From NCBI RefSeq assembly GCF_010111755.1, contig NC_088963.1, forward strand, positions 1,054,001 through 1,118,000: a stretch of DNA of 64,000 nucleotides. The letters run 5' to 3'. Below, one piece after another: positions 37,926 through 47,842 of the stretch; position 1 is the stretch's first letter, and every line of letters starts with the position of its first letter. A program made the position numbers and the translations under genes. Source of the DNA: Nakaseomyces glabratus (Eukaryota > Ascomycota > Saccharomycetes > Saccharomycetales > Saccharomycetaceae). The notes under the pieces were generated by a model that saw only the letters and a list, made by a program, of their open reading frames with translations, made no database searches and had not been told where the DNA came from.

Positions 37926-39020
37926 ATGGAGCTGGATGAGTGTTTGGAGCGGTTGTACCGGGGCCAGTTGCTGCCGGAAGTGACAGTGCAGGCGCTATGC
38001 TTCAAGCTGAAGGAGTTGCTGGTGCGGGAGTCCAATGTGATACACATCCGGACGCCTGTGACTGTGGTTGGGGACATGCATGGGCAGTTCCACGACATGC
38101 TGGAAATATTCGAGATAGGCGGGAGGGTGCCCGACACCAACTACCTTTTCCTAGGTGATTATGTGGACCGTGGGCTGTACAGCGTAGAGACGATGATGCT
38201 GCTCGTGGTTTTGAAGCTGCGGTATCCGAGCCGGATACACCTGCTGCGCGGAAACCACGAGTCCCGGCAGATCACGCAGAGCTACGGGTTCTACACGGAG
38301 TGTCTTAACAAGTACGGCGGTAGTCCCAAAGTGTGGCAGTACATCACTGATCTCTTCGATTACTTGGTGCTGTGCTGTATTATAGACGACGAAATATTCT
38401 GCGTGCACGGCGGGCTGTCACCAAACGTACAGACTATCGACCAGATTAGAATTATAGACAGATTTAGGGAGATCCCGCACGATGGCGCAATGGCCGACCT
38501 TGTATGGTCCGATCCCGAGGACGATGAGAAGATTCTGGACAAGAGCCCCTCGGACCTCGATTACTACACTGCACACTTATCATCATCACAGCACTTCCAG
38601 GTGTCTCCAAGAGGTGCAGGTTACACCTTTGGACGCAGCGTGGTAGAAAAGTTCCTGCACTCTAACAATATGTCAAGAATATACAGAGCTCACCAGCTGT
38701 GCAACGAAGGATACCAGGTGTATTTCAATGGATTGGTGACTACTGTGTGGTCAGCACCAAATTACTGTTACAGGTGTGGCAACAAAGCCTCTATCTTAGA
38801 ACTCTACAGCAAGGATAACTTCTACTTTAACGTCTTCGAAGAAGCACCCGAGAACAAACAGCTCAATGAGAACGCTAATCAAATTATAAACACTAAGGCT
38901 ATCCAGGACTACTTCGGCTCGAGTTCCAACCTTGAAAGCGAACCTACCCAAGTCGACTTATTTTCGGATGAATACCAGGCAAAATATGCAATGTCGAGGC
39001 ACGTTGAGTATTTTTTATGA
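37926..39020 (+). CDS. PPG1: PP2A-like serine/threonine phosphatase Ppg1
   Basis: A 364-residue phosphatase matching Ppg1 (YNR032W, 368 residues), linked to glycogen accumulation and, with the Far complex, to control of mitophagy. All PPP metal-binding signatures are present: GDMHGQ, GDYVDRG, RGNHESR, and later HGGLSP and RAHQLC. The C-terminus ends YFL, as in PP2A-type enzymes with a methylated terminal leucine. A lineage-variable insert of about 20 residues follows [10 protein letters not shown] used the ATG at 37926 ([11 protein letters not shown]), matching the family start; the frame is open further upstream without ATG. The first part is GC-rich. Confidence 0.95.
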   Translation: MELDECLERLYRGQLLPEVTVQALCFKLKELLVRESNVIHIRTPVTVVGDMHGQFHDMLEIFEIGGRVPDTNYLFLGDYVDRGLYSVETMMLLVVLKLRYPSRIHLLRGNHESRQITQSYGFYTECLNKYGGSPKVWQYITDLFDYLVLCCIIDDEIFCVHGGLSPNVQTIDQIRIIDRFREIPHDGAMADLVWSDPEDDEKILDKSPSDLDYYTAHLSSSQHFQVSPRGAGYTFGRSVVEKFLHSNNMSRIYRAHQLCNEGYQVYFNGLVTTVWSAPNYCYRCGNKASILELYSKDNFYFNVFEEAPENKQLNENANQIINTKAIQDYFGSSSNLESEPTQVDLFSDEYQAKYAMSRHVEYFL

Positions 39021-39231
39021 CTTGTTGTTAATGCATTCTTTAGTGTAGGTTTTTTTTTTTTCTTTACAAAGCGAAATTGCATTCAAACATATTATCCAGC
39101 ATTTATTAATCACAAACAAACAAAAGTATTTAATTTTTAACTTCTGTTGATAGAGCTTGCTTTTTAATTATACTAAATATAAACCCTAATTAATTATATA
39201 TCCACCAAAGCACCTAATTACAAACAATTTA

Positions 39232-39453
39232 TCACGAGTAGTATAATTCTAGGTTAGTATTATCATGCACTTCGTAATCATACAATGTAATGTGATCTTT
39301 CAAGACACTGCCACCTTTTTGTAGTACAATCTTCGACGGTTGCATCCCTAGTTGAACCGATAAAACCTTTTTAAAGTCGCCAACAGTGTCATCCTCGAGA
39401 CACTTCACCCGGATCTTTTTGCCAAGTCTATCATTTACCAGAACTTCTATCAT
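39232..39453 (-). CDS. HUB1: Ubiquitin-like splicing modifier Hub1
   Basis: A 73-residue protein of the same length as S. cerevisiae Hub1 (YNR032C-A) and human UBL5. Hub1 binds the splicing factor Snu66 non-covalently and influences use of weak 5' splice sites. The whole ubiquitin fold is visible, from [13 protein letters not shown] to the terminal LELYYS. The double tyrosine replaces the ubiquitin GG, so covalent conjugation is not expected. The start is the ATG at 39453. It is divergent from ABZ1. Confidence 0.96.
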   Translation of the reverse strand: MIEVLVNDRLGKKIRVKCLEDDTVGDFKKVLSVQLGMQPSKIVLQKGGSVLKDHITLYDYEVHDNTNLELYYS

Positions 39454-39535
39454 ATTTTATTAGCACCTTTCAGCAGATCAGAATTTTCTATACTTACTTT
39501 TTGCTGTTCTCACAATTAGAAACTTTTACTCATCG

Positions 39536-39560
39536 AGCTCATCGCTTCTGAAATTTTTCA
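39536..39560. promoter_or_regulatory. PAC + RRPE motifs between HUB1 and ABZ1
   Basis: AGCTCATCGC (39536-39545; PAC on the minus strand) and TGAAATTTTTCA (39549-39560; RRPE-type) are adjacent. They lie about 85 bp from the HUB1 ATG and 125 bp from the ABZ1 ATG. Confidence 0.7.
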
Positions 39561-39682
39561 TTTTATCAGGAGGATTCAACAGAAGTAGTTCAATAATAGT
39601 AAATTTCGTCGAATCAAAGAAACCAAATATCAATAGACGTTACCAACAAGTGTAGTCATTCACAGAGCCTAACCCAAGCTTG

Positions 39683-42004
39683 ATGCACATTAACGTCCTT
39701 TTTATAGACTCGTATGACTCCTTCACTTACAATGTGGTGAGACTCATCGAGGAACAAAGCGTTGAAGGATTGGGGGTAAAAGTTACCACGATTCACAACG
39801 ATAAGTTTGATCTCGACAGTCTTAAGGAATATTTGCCATTGTTCGACTGTATAGTTGTTGGTCCTGGTCCTGGTAATCCCATTAACGGTGCTAAGGATGT
39901 GGGTGTGATCGATGCCTTGTTCAAGAATGGCCACGATCCTACCATAAATCAAATCCCATTGCTGGGTATATGTCTGGGATTTCAGGCCATGTGTCTACAT
40001 GAGGGTGCTGTTATTGAAGAGTTGCATACTATCAAGCATGGCCAAGTTTACCCGATGGCGTTAGCTGATGATCAGCAATGCGACATATTTAAGGGATATC
40101 CACAGGAATTCAAATCCGTCAGGTACCACTCTTTACAAGTAAAGACTGTTACTGACTCATTGTTACCGCTAGCTTACACTAATGATGAAAATGGGAAGAT
40201 ACTAATGGCTGCCAAGGTCAAGAATAGGGAATGGTATGGTGTCCAGTATCATCCAGAATCATGCTGTTCGGAGTTAGGTCAGATTTTGATCAGCAACTTT
40301 CTAGATATTGCCCATAAGCATAACGTTATCAGTGGAAGGAGAGCTACCAAGGAATTACTCTGTGCAGACAACTCTACTTTACAGAACATTGAGTACTTGA
40401 ACCACACCATTGATCTAAGTAGCATATTTGTTAGTGACTCATTGCCCTTAGATGTAAAGTCTCCAAGACTCGCTATGGAAGAGTATGACATTGAAGAAAC
40501 ACCAAATGTGACGTTTAAGTTAGCAGAGCTAATAGACTCTCACAAATTTATATTTGCATCCTCCTCTCTAAGTGAAAACAGAGGAGAATGGTCAATTATT
40601 GCATTGCCGGATTCAAATTCACCAGTGTTTTCTCATTATGTCAATTACAATAAGACCGTATGTCACAGATGGAGATCAGAACATGTGAAGAAGCAGGATA
40701 TATTAGAATGTTTCCGTGGTGGTAGTGACGCCAGGGTTAACGAACATTTGACAGTGATTGATGAGGACAAGGATAAATTTTGGTGTACCCTGGGTGCTTT
40801 TATGAAGGATCTGCTGGTAGAAGAGCATACAGATATGCCATTTATTGGAGGTTTGTTAGGTATTCTTGGATATGAGATGGGTAATGATGTGGAGAATATT
40901 TACGATGATAGAGAGCTGACTGATATCATACCAAGACCTGATGCGAAGCTTATTTATATCGAAAACACGCTATTGATCAATCATAAGGAAGGTAAACTGT
41001 ACTTGATATCTTTGAGAGATCAGTTCCCACAAGACATAAAGGAACGAGTTAGTAAATATGTTACACAGAGTGTTAAGGAAGACTTGCATTGGCCGGATAG
41101 GCTCCCTGAAGGCATTAACTATGATATTGAGATGCCAAAGCTGGAAGAATACAAAGAGGCCTTTGAAGAGTGTCAAAGGATCATGCATCGTGGTGACTCA
41201 TATGAGATATGTTTGACCACACAAACAAGGATTAACATGGAGACAGTGTTGGAACCATGGAGAATATTTCAGACACTGGTCCAGCGAAACCCGGCTCCAT
41301 TTTCCAGCTATTTGGAGTTCAGTGATATCGTGGATAACCACGACTCGAATCTATGCTTTATCAGTACATCACCTGAGAGGTTTTTGAGGTGGGACCAAGA
41401 TAGTTGTGAGTTAAGACCCATTAAGGGCACAGTGAAGAAAGGGCCAGATATGGACCTCGAGAAAGCCACTGCAATATTAAAAACACCAAAGGAGTTTGGT
41501 GAAAATCTGATGATTCTTGACTTGATTCGAAATGATCTTTACCAGCTACTGCCAGACGTCAAAGTGGAAGAGTTTATGTCTGTAGAGGAATACGCGACCG
41601 TGTACCAACTAGTGAGTGTTGTCAAGGCCCGCGGAATCCAGTCCCCTACACGCCATAATCGCCAGTACAGCGGTATGGATATACTAAGACACTCTTTACC
41701 TCCGGGATCCATGACAGGGGCACCAAAGAAGATTACAGTGGAATATCTCTACCGTGACTTGGAACGCAAACTGAACCGCCACGTCTACAGCGGGTCCCGT
41801 GGTATATACAGTGGGGTTACGGGCTACTGGTCTGTCAACGGTAACGGTGACTGGTCTGTCAATATCAGATGCATGTACAGTTATAACAGCGGTAGCTCGT
41901 GGCAATTGGGCGCCGGAGGTGCCATAACTGTTCTAAGCACAGCCGAGGGCGAGCAAGAAGAGATGTTCACAAAGCTGGAAAGCGCCCTACAAATATTTAC
42001 CTGA
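39683..42004 (+). CDS. ABZ1: Aminodeoxychorismate synthase (p-aminobenzoate synthase)
   Basis: A 773-residue bifunctional enzyme matching Abz1 (YNR033W, 787 residues). It converts chorismate and glutamine to 4-amino-4-deoxychorismate for folate synthesis. The N-terminal class I glutamine amidotransferase has the nucleophile C97 in GICLGFQ and the histidine in YHPESC. The C-terminal chorismate-binding domain shows CFISTSPERFLR, RPIKGT, EFGENLMILDLIRNDL and PGSMTGAPK. Fusion of the two domains in one chain is usual in fungi. I used the ATG at 39683. Confidence 0.95.
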   Translation: MHINVLFIDSYDSFTYNVVRLIEEQSVEGLGVKVTTIHNDKFDLDSLKEYLPLFDCIVVGPGPGNPINGAKDVGVIDALFKNGHDPTINQIPLLGICLGFQAMCLHEGAVIEELHTIKHGQVYPMALADDQQCDIFKGYPQEFKSVRYHSLQVKTVTDSLLPLAYTNDENGKILMAAKVKNREWYGVQYHPESCCSELGQILISNFLDIAHKHNVISGRRATKELLCADNSTLQNIEYLNHTIDLSSIFVSDSLPLDVKSPRLAMEEYDIEETPNVTFKLAELIDSHKFIFASSSLSENRGEWSIIALPDSNSPVFSHYVNYNKTVCHRWRSEHVKKQDILECFRGGSDARVNEHLTVIDEDKDKFWCTLGAFMKDLLVEEHTDMPFIGGLLGILGYEMGNDVENIYDDRELTDIIPRPDAKLIYIENTLLINHKEGKLYLISLRDQFPQDIKERVSKYVTQSVKEDLHWPDRLPEGINYDIEMPKLEEYKEAFEECQRIMHRGDSYEICLTTQTRINMETVLEPWRIFQTLVQRNPAPFSSYLEFSDIVDNHDSNLCFISTSPERFLRWDQDSCELRPIKGTVKKGPDMDLEKATAILKTPKEFGENLMILDLIRNDLYQLLPDVKVEEFMSVEEYATVYQLVSVVKARGIQSPTRHNRQYSGMDILRHSLPPGSMTGAPKKITVEYLYRDLERKLNRHVYSGSRGIYSGVTGYWSVNGNGDWSVNIRCMYSYNSGSSWQLGAGGAITVLSTAEGEQEEMFTKLESALQIFT

Positions 42005-42555
42005 GTTTAAAAAAGATAAGAAATTGTGGACTTGATAGTCACTAAACACATATACATATAAAACACCTGTAAATAATAAATGGTCCTTTGTATAATAGCA
42101 CATCCGACATGTGCATGTCTAGTGGAAGAGCCGTTGATATACTTATCACTATATACTACACTCTAACGGCAACATTAAAGGAGAAGGGGGGGCCAGAAAA
42201 CCCCTTCCCATCCTATTTGCGGGTCCCTTTGAAGGGACAAACCCGAGACGACGGACGAGGGCGATTAAAACGGGAAAAGATAAATTTAAGATCCTTGTTT
42301 TCATGGATAAAAGTTGTTCTTGTTGTCCAGAAGAGTGTACGAATTGCTTATAAAGCTAGTGAACTGATAGGAATTCGAAGGAATAGAGGTCAGAATTGAG
42401 TTCAGCGGTGTTGATTTCCACATAGCAATTTAATAAGACGGGGCATACAAGAGCTCAGAGATAGAAAGAGAAGAAAAATAGGGATTTCAATAAAGTCTAC
42501 CGGATTAGACAAAGAAAGTTCACCAATTATAAAAGGATAAGTATAGCGTTCAAAG
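42005..42555. promoter_or_regulatory. ABZ1 3' region and SOL1 promoter
   Basis: A 551-bp region. AGGGG (42185-42189) and CCCCT (42201-42205) are candidate stress elements about 350-370 bp before SOL1. An inverted repeat, GTCCCTT-TG-AAGGGAC, lies at 42223-42238. A frame of about 96 codons from 42109 has no family features. Confidence 0.45.
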
Positions 42556-43527
42556 ATGACTACTACTGTTCCGAAAGTGTTTGCATTCCATGAGTTTGCA
42601 GGTGTTGCAGAGGCTGTTGCGGACCATGTAGTGCATGCGCAGGAGAGTGCGCTGGCAGAGAAGCCAAAGGAGCGGAAGCATTCATTGACTAACCTAAGCG
42701 GTACTGTTGAGTCTCTTGAGATGAGTCGGGCCACATCTGTGAAGTCTGTATCATCAACGAGGGAAAACAGCTCTGGTAAGAAGAACGGTGCTCCAAAGAA
42801 GGAGAGACGGTTTAAGATTGCGCTATCTGGTGGTTCTCTTATCCAGGTGTTGCACGAGGGTTTGCTCAAGAGAACAGATGTTAAGTGGGGCAAATGGGAT
42901 ATCTATTTTGCTGATGAAAGATTAGTTCCATTCTCCTCACAGGAGAGCAATTATGGTCAAGCAAAGAGAAAGATTCTTGATCAGATTGATACAGAGAAAT
43001 ATGGTACACCAAATGTTTTCCACATTGATGAATCACTGATTGATGACCCACAGGAGTGTGCAGACAACTATGAAAAGATTTTGATTAAAGGATTTGCCGG
43101 GAGAGACTCAGTTAAACTTCCGATGTTTGACCTTTTCCTATTGGGTTGTGCCCCAGATGGCCACATTGCATCATTGTTCCCAAACTTTCAAGAAAACTTA
43201 CGTGAGAAACTGGCATGGGTTGTTCCAGTTGAAAATGCTCCAAGCGGCCCATCTAACAGAATATCTTTGACTATTCCAGTAATTTGCCACTCGCATAGAG
43301 TTACGTTCGTGGTTGAAGGTGCAACTAAAGCCCCAGTGATAAAAACAATTATGGAAAGACCAGAAAAGGGATTACCTAGTAGTATTGTTAATGAAGGTGC
43401 AGCAGGTCGTGTGTCTTGGTTTGTTGATGATGACGCTTTGACAGATGTCTTTGTAACAAAGAAAAAGTATAAGTTCCATGATGCTGAAGGATTAGGAACT
43501 GAGAACAATAACGACAACGAACAATAG
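42556..43527 (+). CDS. SOL1: 6-phosphogluconolactonase-like protein of the Sol1/Sol2 group
   Basis: A 323-residue protein of the 6-phosphogluconolactonase family, in the length range of Sol1/Sol2 (about 315-321) rather than the shorter enzymes Sol3/Sol4. The insert at about residues 40-85 (S/K-rich) is characteristic of the Sol1/2 subgroup, linked genetically to tRNA export or function. The core motifs are ALSGGS, YFADERLVPF, LGCAPDGHIASLFP and RISLTIPVI. The position between ABZ1 and EGO4 matches YNR034W. I infer Sol1-type identity from position; catalytic activity is unproven for this subgroup. Confidence 0.9.
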   Translation: MTTTVPKVFAFHEFAGVAEAVADHVVHAQESALAEKPKERKHSLTNLSGTVESLEMSRATSVKSVSSTRENSSGKKNGAPKKERRFKIALSGGSLIQVLHEGLLKRTDVKWGKWDIYFADERLVPFSSQESNYGQAKRKILDQIDTEKYGTPNVFHIDESLIDDPQECADNYEKILIKGFAGRDSVKLPMFDLFLLGCAPDGHIASLFPNFQENLREKLAWVVPVENAPSGPSNRISLTIPVICHSHRVTFVVEGATKAPVIKTIMERPEKGLPSSIVNEGAAGRVSWFVDDDALTDVFVTKKKYKFHDAEGLGTENNNDNEQ

Positions 43528-44075
43528 TGTTGCTAATATACGATAAAAAAAATCATGAGAATAATTCGAAACTATTAATGATTGCTTGAATGTTTTACTA
43601 CACTTTACTGTTCTCAACCCTTACCACAATATCCTAGATGATAGAAAAACAAACTCAGTCCAAGTTAGTATTCCTGCTTGCATATCAGCTGTATCCCTAA
43701 ATTCATCTCACTAATTTTCCTTAATGCATTATTTTTGTTCTCGTATCAATTATATCTATTAGGTAAACTCAAGGTACACTGGTTACTAGGAAATTGTTTG
43801 CATTTTTTTGTTGAGAAATCAATGTTATTGAGGAAGAATCAAAAAGCAAAGCCTGCTTGTCATGGTAATTCCATTTACGATTATAGCAATTGGATGAAGG
43901 ATACAAAACAGAAAACTCCTTAGTAATTTATAAAATTCAACTATCATGAATGTACTTTATATAAACTTTTAAAAAAATTCGAAAACGATTGTAAATGTCT
44001 TTGTCGACATGATTTTGTAATAGTGCTCAAAAAAAAATGCAATGACGCTACTGATAGCTCGAAATGTTTCTTTGT
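43528..44075. other. Convergent 3' region, SOL1 / LMBR1-family gene
   Basis: A 548-bp AT-rich region between two gene ends. It holds one frame of about 80 codons (43678-43923, +) that lacks an ATG at its 5' end and has no recognisable motif. No RNA gene is seen. Confidence 0.4.
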
Positions 44076-45917
44076 CTATAAATATGTATGAGAAGCAGGC
44101 ATATCGTTGAGTCGACCAGAGTCACTAGTAGTGCTGTTTGTTTGAATGTTCGTTAATGGGTTGTTATGCTGTGGACTACTTTGTTTTAAGCTGTTGGATG
44201 CCCGTTCAAATAAAAACTTTCCATCCTGTAACGAATACTGATAGTCCTCATCTAACGGAGACCTCTCAGCCGTGGCCATTGAAATTGGGCTTATCCTTGG
44301 CTGGCCAGTTATAGTCCCGCTACCATTGTTATTCGGCACCATTCTATGTCTGCTTTCAATATCTTGTTCTGTGCTAGGGATTTCTCCGATTGGTTCATAA
44401 AGCATTAATCCAAAGAATTGGTAATAGTATTCTTCACCTAAAACTTTTAGCAAAATTTTTTGCTTAATGTCAAACTTATAACTTAGAGGTATGATAGTCA
44501 TGAAGAGTAATGGCAAAAACTTATTAAGGAAATTTACCATTGGGATAACAGTCAAATTTTGATACAAAACTTTTTCAAATATTGAAGATACTGGTGTTTT
44601 CTCGCTGTTATTGGAATGCTTGGGAATTAGTGCAATTAAGTTAAAGCACAATGGAAATAATAGACGACTTGAATATAAGGAATAATAAAGGGCATTGGAA
44701 GGGCTACTTTGGCCGTTAGGGATCAAGTGGAAATCGAGGAATTTGAATTTGCTCATAGCGTACAATGATGCTAGAGTATTGTATGAAATAATTGCAAGCT
44801 GTAGGAAAAAATTGTAGAGTTTTTGATCCACAAATACCCAACCATGAAACCATTTTGTAGGCGTTAGTTCCAAAAAGTATACTAGGAGTGATAGCAACGT
44901 AGTAAATATACCGCATATCAAAGATAAAGCACGGACCACCATTTTGCCCTTGCTGTTATTCAATGTAGCATCCTGTAAAACTGCCAGTTTATGAATAATT
45001 TCATCTGATTTAACTTTGTCGTACATGAAATTGTAATAGTTATTGATGAAGTCATTATAGTTCTTGTTCAGTTTCTCCAATGTTGTAATAGAAGATGATG
45101 CGTGATTTCCAGAGTTACTAATTTGCACCAATGGTGAGGTCAGTAAGGAGCTAGACTTTAGTTCTTCTAATTTGTACTCGATTTCAGATTTACAATCTCT
45201 CAGAAGATCATTAAAGATAATGTCACCATTTTCTTGTTCTCTGGTGCTTAAAATCAGCATTGCACTCTCATTTAGATTCAGTTGTGATTCGTTCATATCC
45301 TCGTTTATCTTACTCAGGTTCACAAATAGAGTGTTCATATTCTTGTCTGAGCTGGCTAACTCCAGTGAGTCTCTAAGAATATCTCTAGGCAGTATTATTA
45401 GACCTGTAGAAAGTAAAATAAGTGTATAACTTAGTGAGTAAAGGTGTGACAGCGCCATTAGTAAGGATTTCACCTCTCTTAGACCATGACCTGTGCTTAA
45501 GATCAAGTAGAAAAGTCCCAGTGCCAAAGCAATGAGACAGATCAGATAGAACTTCAAGTTCAGCTTAATGGACTTGCTTATTTTCGTGGTAATTTCATTG
45601 GCAGGTATTTCATACTTCAATGATACATATGAGATTAGAATTGGGATCACTAGCCAGCACACCGCGAACTGCAGCCAGTAAATAGAAAGCCATATGACTT
45701 TGAACAGCAAGGAATTGGGGTGTCCAGCAGCAGTGTCGTGCAGGTCCAGTGGTAAAAGTAGTGCAGTCACCAATAACAGCAGAAGATTACTCACCAATAC
45801 CACTATAGTGAATGGGTAGCTCTTGTATATCCTAAAATTGAAGTATCGGTTAACAACGACCAGCGAGACTACCGACGTGATCGCCAGGCCACACACCGTG
45901 TAGACGGCAGAAAGCAT
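44076..45917 (-). CDS. LMBR1/LMBD2-like multi-pass membrane protein
   Basis: A 613-residue membrane protein with about nine hydrophobic segments: three or four in the first 110 residues, two at about 125-190, and four at about 330-500. A long soluble middle region (about 190-320) contains coiled-coil-like stretches. The W-x-x-IYW-x-x-F-x-x-x-W-x-x-x-P pattern near residues 70-95 (KVIWLSIYWLQFAVCWLVIP) resembles the LMBR1-domain family, closest to LMBD2. The last 95 residues are polar and S/N/T-rich. I know no S. cerevisiae gene in this position; YNR034W and YNR034W-A are adjacent there. The LMBR1 call rests on pattern and topology and is moderate. Confidence 0.7.
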   Translation of the reverse strand: MLSAVYTVCGLAITSVVSLVVVNRYFNFRIYKSYPFTIVVLVSNLLLLLVTALLLPLDLHDTAAGHPNSLLFKVIWLSIYWLQFAVCWLVIPILISYVSLKYEIPANEITTKISKSIKLNLKFYLICLIALALGLFYLILSTGHGLREVKSLLMALSHLYSLSYTLILLSTGLIILPRDILRDSLELASSDKNMNTLFVNLSKINEDMNESQLNLNESAMLILSTREQENGDIIFNDLLRDCKSEIEYKLEELKSSSLLTSPLVQISNSGNHASSSITTLEKLNKNYNDFINNYYNFMYDKVKSDEIIHKLAVLQDATLNNSKGKMVVRALSLICGIFTTLLSLLVYFLELTPTKWFHGWVFVDQKLYNFFLQLAIISYNTLASLYAMSKFKFLDFHLIPNGQSSPSNALYYSLYSSRLLFPLCFNLIALIPKHSNNSEKTPVSSIFEKVLYQNLTVIPMVNFLNKFLPLLFMTIIPLSYKFDIKQKILLKVLGEEYYYQFFGLMLYEPIGEIPSTEQDIESRHRMVPNNNGSGTITGQPRISPISMATAERSPLDEDYQYSLQDGKFLFERASNSLKQSSPQHNNPLTNIQTNSTTSDSGRLNDMPASHTYL

Positions 45918-46758
45918 GTAGGGCAGTTTACGTTTATTATATTATATCTAATAGTATTGTTACAATAGAAGCTATGTATCAGTGGCTTTAATGATTTCAA
46001 TGTCAAAGGCCATACTGCGTATAAGCACAAATCACCTCAGGTTGATTTCCCAGGTGATGCGATAGTGTCCATTGTAGTGATAAATTTGGTGGGATGTGGG
46101 AAGATTGTCCTCTTGACAGGTGATTTGTCCTTGTGATGTGCAACGTTGTCCTTTGTGATTCCAGTTTTCTGATAAAACCTTGTCAATAAGTTAATCATCC
46201 CTTTGATGGGTAAGTAGGGAGAAAAGATCGGGGGTGAAAGGGAGCTGGGAAGTGAGCATTTGTTTAGCAATGGGATGATTTTGCGATTTGAACTGGGCTT
46301 ATTGTTACTATCACCATTTCGAGAACTCGGGATTGGGGCTCCTTATTCTTTTAAAAGGGGGTGGACTTAAGATTCCTTTATCCCCCCCACATTCAAAACC
46401 TATTTCTCGATTTATTTCATGTGAAGCACCATATAACTTATGTAAGGGGGATGCTGTAAGCCAGTTCTTGCCAGCAAAATAGAGGCTTGCTTCTAATGAT
46501 TTACCAAGCAACAAAGGGGGGGATATGTAATAGTCAGGGGGATTTCATTATCACGATTGATACACAAGGGGGGAGATAGGTTAAAGTAGTCTCGAAGGGG
46601 GGGCAACCCGTATCTTGATTGCCCATAATCTTGGAAAATGTATATAAAGGCCAGGCAGCTATTGCTAAAAGTATGGTCGATAAAAGGTTCTTATTATCTT
46701 GCAACTATAAATTTGTTGATTAACATACAGAAACATACACATATACACATAATAAAAC
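45918..46758. promoter_or_regulatory. Divergent promoter, LMBR1-family gene / EGO4, with stress-element cluster
   Basis: An 841-bp region. Six AGGGG elements in one orientation lie at 46356, 46445, 46515, 46536, 46567 and 46596 (first base of each), several inside G runs of 5-7. TATATAAA at 46641-46648 lies about 110 bp before the EGO4 ATG. AGGGG is the Msn2/Msn4 stress-response element. S. cerevisiae EGO4 is described as Msn2/4-regulated. Confidence 0.8.
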
Positions 46759-47037
46759 ATGCCAAGCAAAATTACATTTGAAAGTCTAACTGCATTGGGC
46801 CAAGACACTCTAGGTACTCTAACATTTGATGAGAAGCATCATTTGATTGACACTTCTGGTATCGGTGAGAAGATCAACAAGTCCTTTGTCGCCGACGCTG
46901 TCAGAAAATCCAATGACGAATTGGGTAAGTTGGGTTACCAAGTCTACGAGGACAGCAAGGTTGTCGGCCATGCTTTCAAGGATGGTGCCGGTAAGACTAC
47001 CGTTTACTTCCACGACAAGAAGGACGAGAAGAAATAA
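46759..47037 (+). CDS. EGO4: Small EGO4-like (YNR034W-A) stress-induced protein
   Basis: A 92-residue protein matching S. cerevisiae YNR034W-A/Ego4 (98 residues), a paralog of the TORC1-associated EGO complex subunit Ego2. Shared blocks include GTLTFDEKHHLIDTSGIG, AVRKSNDELGKLGYQVYED and GHAFKD, a roadblock/longin-like small fold. The lysine-rich end (KKDEKK) is unlike the S. cerevisiae tail. The start is the ATG at 46759. The upstream AGGGG cluster suggests strong stress induction. The coding sequence is rich in preferred codons (GGT, TCC, AAG), suggesting high expression at times. Confidence 0.85.
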   Translation: MPSKITFESLTALGQDTLGTLTFDEKHHLIDTSGIGEKINKSFVADAVRKSNDELGKLGYQVYEDSKVVGHAFKDGAGKTTVYFHDKKDEKK

Positions 47038-47309
47038 TTCTACCTCAATAAAATTTATTAATAAGCCTGTGTTTATAATTTTTTTCTAATTATTCCTGTT
47101 TTCTAATATTAAAAATATTAATAAATTATTTAATACAATTATTATAATGTCTACGTTAGTCCAACAACTATAAATGATATTTTTTGTTTAAATTCTGTCT
47201 TCATTTAATTTGTCAGACTGTAATGAAATAATATCAATCTTTTACGCATAGTTTATTCATCAAGAATTAAGATCGACGCCATTTTCAAAAATGAAAAAAA
47301 AAAGAAGAA

Positions 47310-47396
47310 CTCCTCATAGGGGGCTCGAACCCCTGACATTTCGGTTGTCCTCGTTGACGTAAAAGCCGAACGCTCTACCAACTGAGCTAACAAGGA
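47310..47396 (-). tRNA. tK(UUU): tRNA-Lys(UUU) with a 14-nt intron
   Basis: The acceptor stem TCCTTGT pairs with ATGAGGA, with a G discriminator at 47310. The D arm reads AGCTCAGTTGGTAGAGC, the anticodon arm TTCGG-CTTTTAA-CCGAA and the T arm CAGGGGTTCGAGCCCCCTG-type. The anticodon is UUU. The intron (47346-47359, 14 nt) sits after position 37, the standard nuclear tRNA intron site, giving a 73-nt mature body. A run of ten T residues (47294-47303 on this strand) is the Pol III terminator. Confidence 0.96.
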
Positions 47397-47842
47397 TGAG
47401 TTCTCCTGATTACTTTGACAGCATTTTGGTGCCTACCAGCAATTCATTGGTGTTTCATTTGTGAGAATAGATCAATTGGATTGGTATTGTTCATTTGTTA
47501 CTTGCTGCTACCGAAAGGTAAGTGGTAAGATAGGGTATATTATAGGCTGTAGTACATATATAGCTTCTCTCTGCATGGTTTTGACAGCGGTAGTGGATCG
47601 TATTATACATCGTGTCGGTTCACATTAAAAATCTAGGTAAATTTTTGTGTCATTGTCAAAATTTGTATACTCGATTGGTATTTAAACAGTCGTTAGGGCT
47701 AGAATTTGATTTGTATTCAAGTAATTTATCTGATGTATAATTCATATTTTGGTGCCTAATTTGTTTCAATGTGTTTATGAGTTTGGCAAACTTGTATATG
47801 TGCAGTGTGGCGTGTGCGATTAACCTAAATATTAATTTCACA
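47397..47842. promoter_or_regulatory. Region between tRNA-Lys and the S-phase-type cyclin gene
   Basis: A 446-bp AT-rich region upstream of both genes. I read it through for ACGCGT (MBF) and found no CGCG word at all. ACCGAAA near 47510 is at best a weak SCB-like word. Two in-frame ATGs (47777 and 47798) precede the chosen cyclin start. Confidence 0.5.

Noticed and set aside
42088..42399. Frame of about 100 codons between ABZ1 and SOL1
   Set aside because: It lacks an ATG at its 5' end, the first ATG gives about 96 residues without recognisable features, and it spans the SOL1 promoter.
43678..43923. Frame of about 80 codons between SOL1 and the LMBR1-family gene
   Set aside because: No ATG at its start, low-complexity hydrophobic content, and located between two gene 3' ends.
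47777..47842. Upstream in-frame ATGs as the start of the S-phase-type cyclin
   Set aside because: They would add a hydrophobic leader without similarity to cyclin N-termini. The ATG at 47843 gives a typical polar tail. Transcript mapping could change this.
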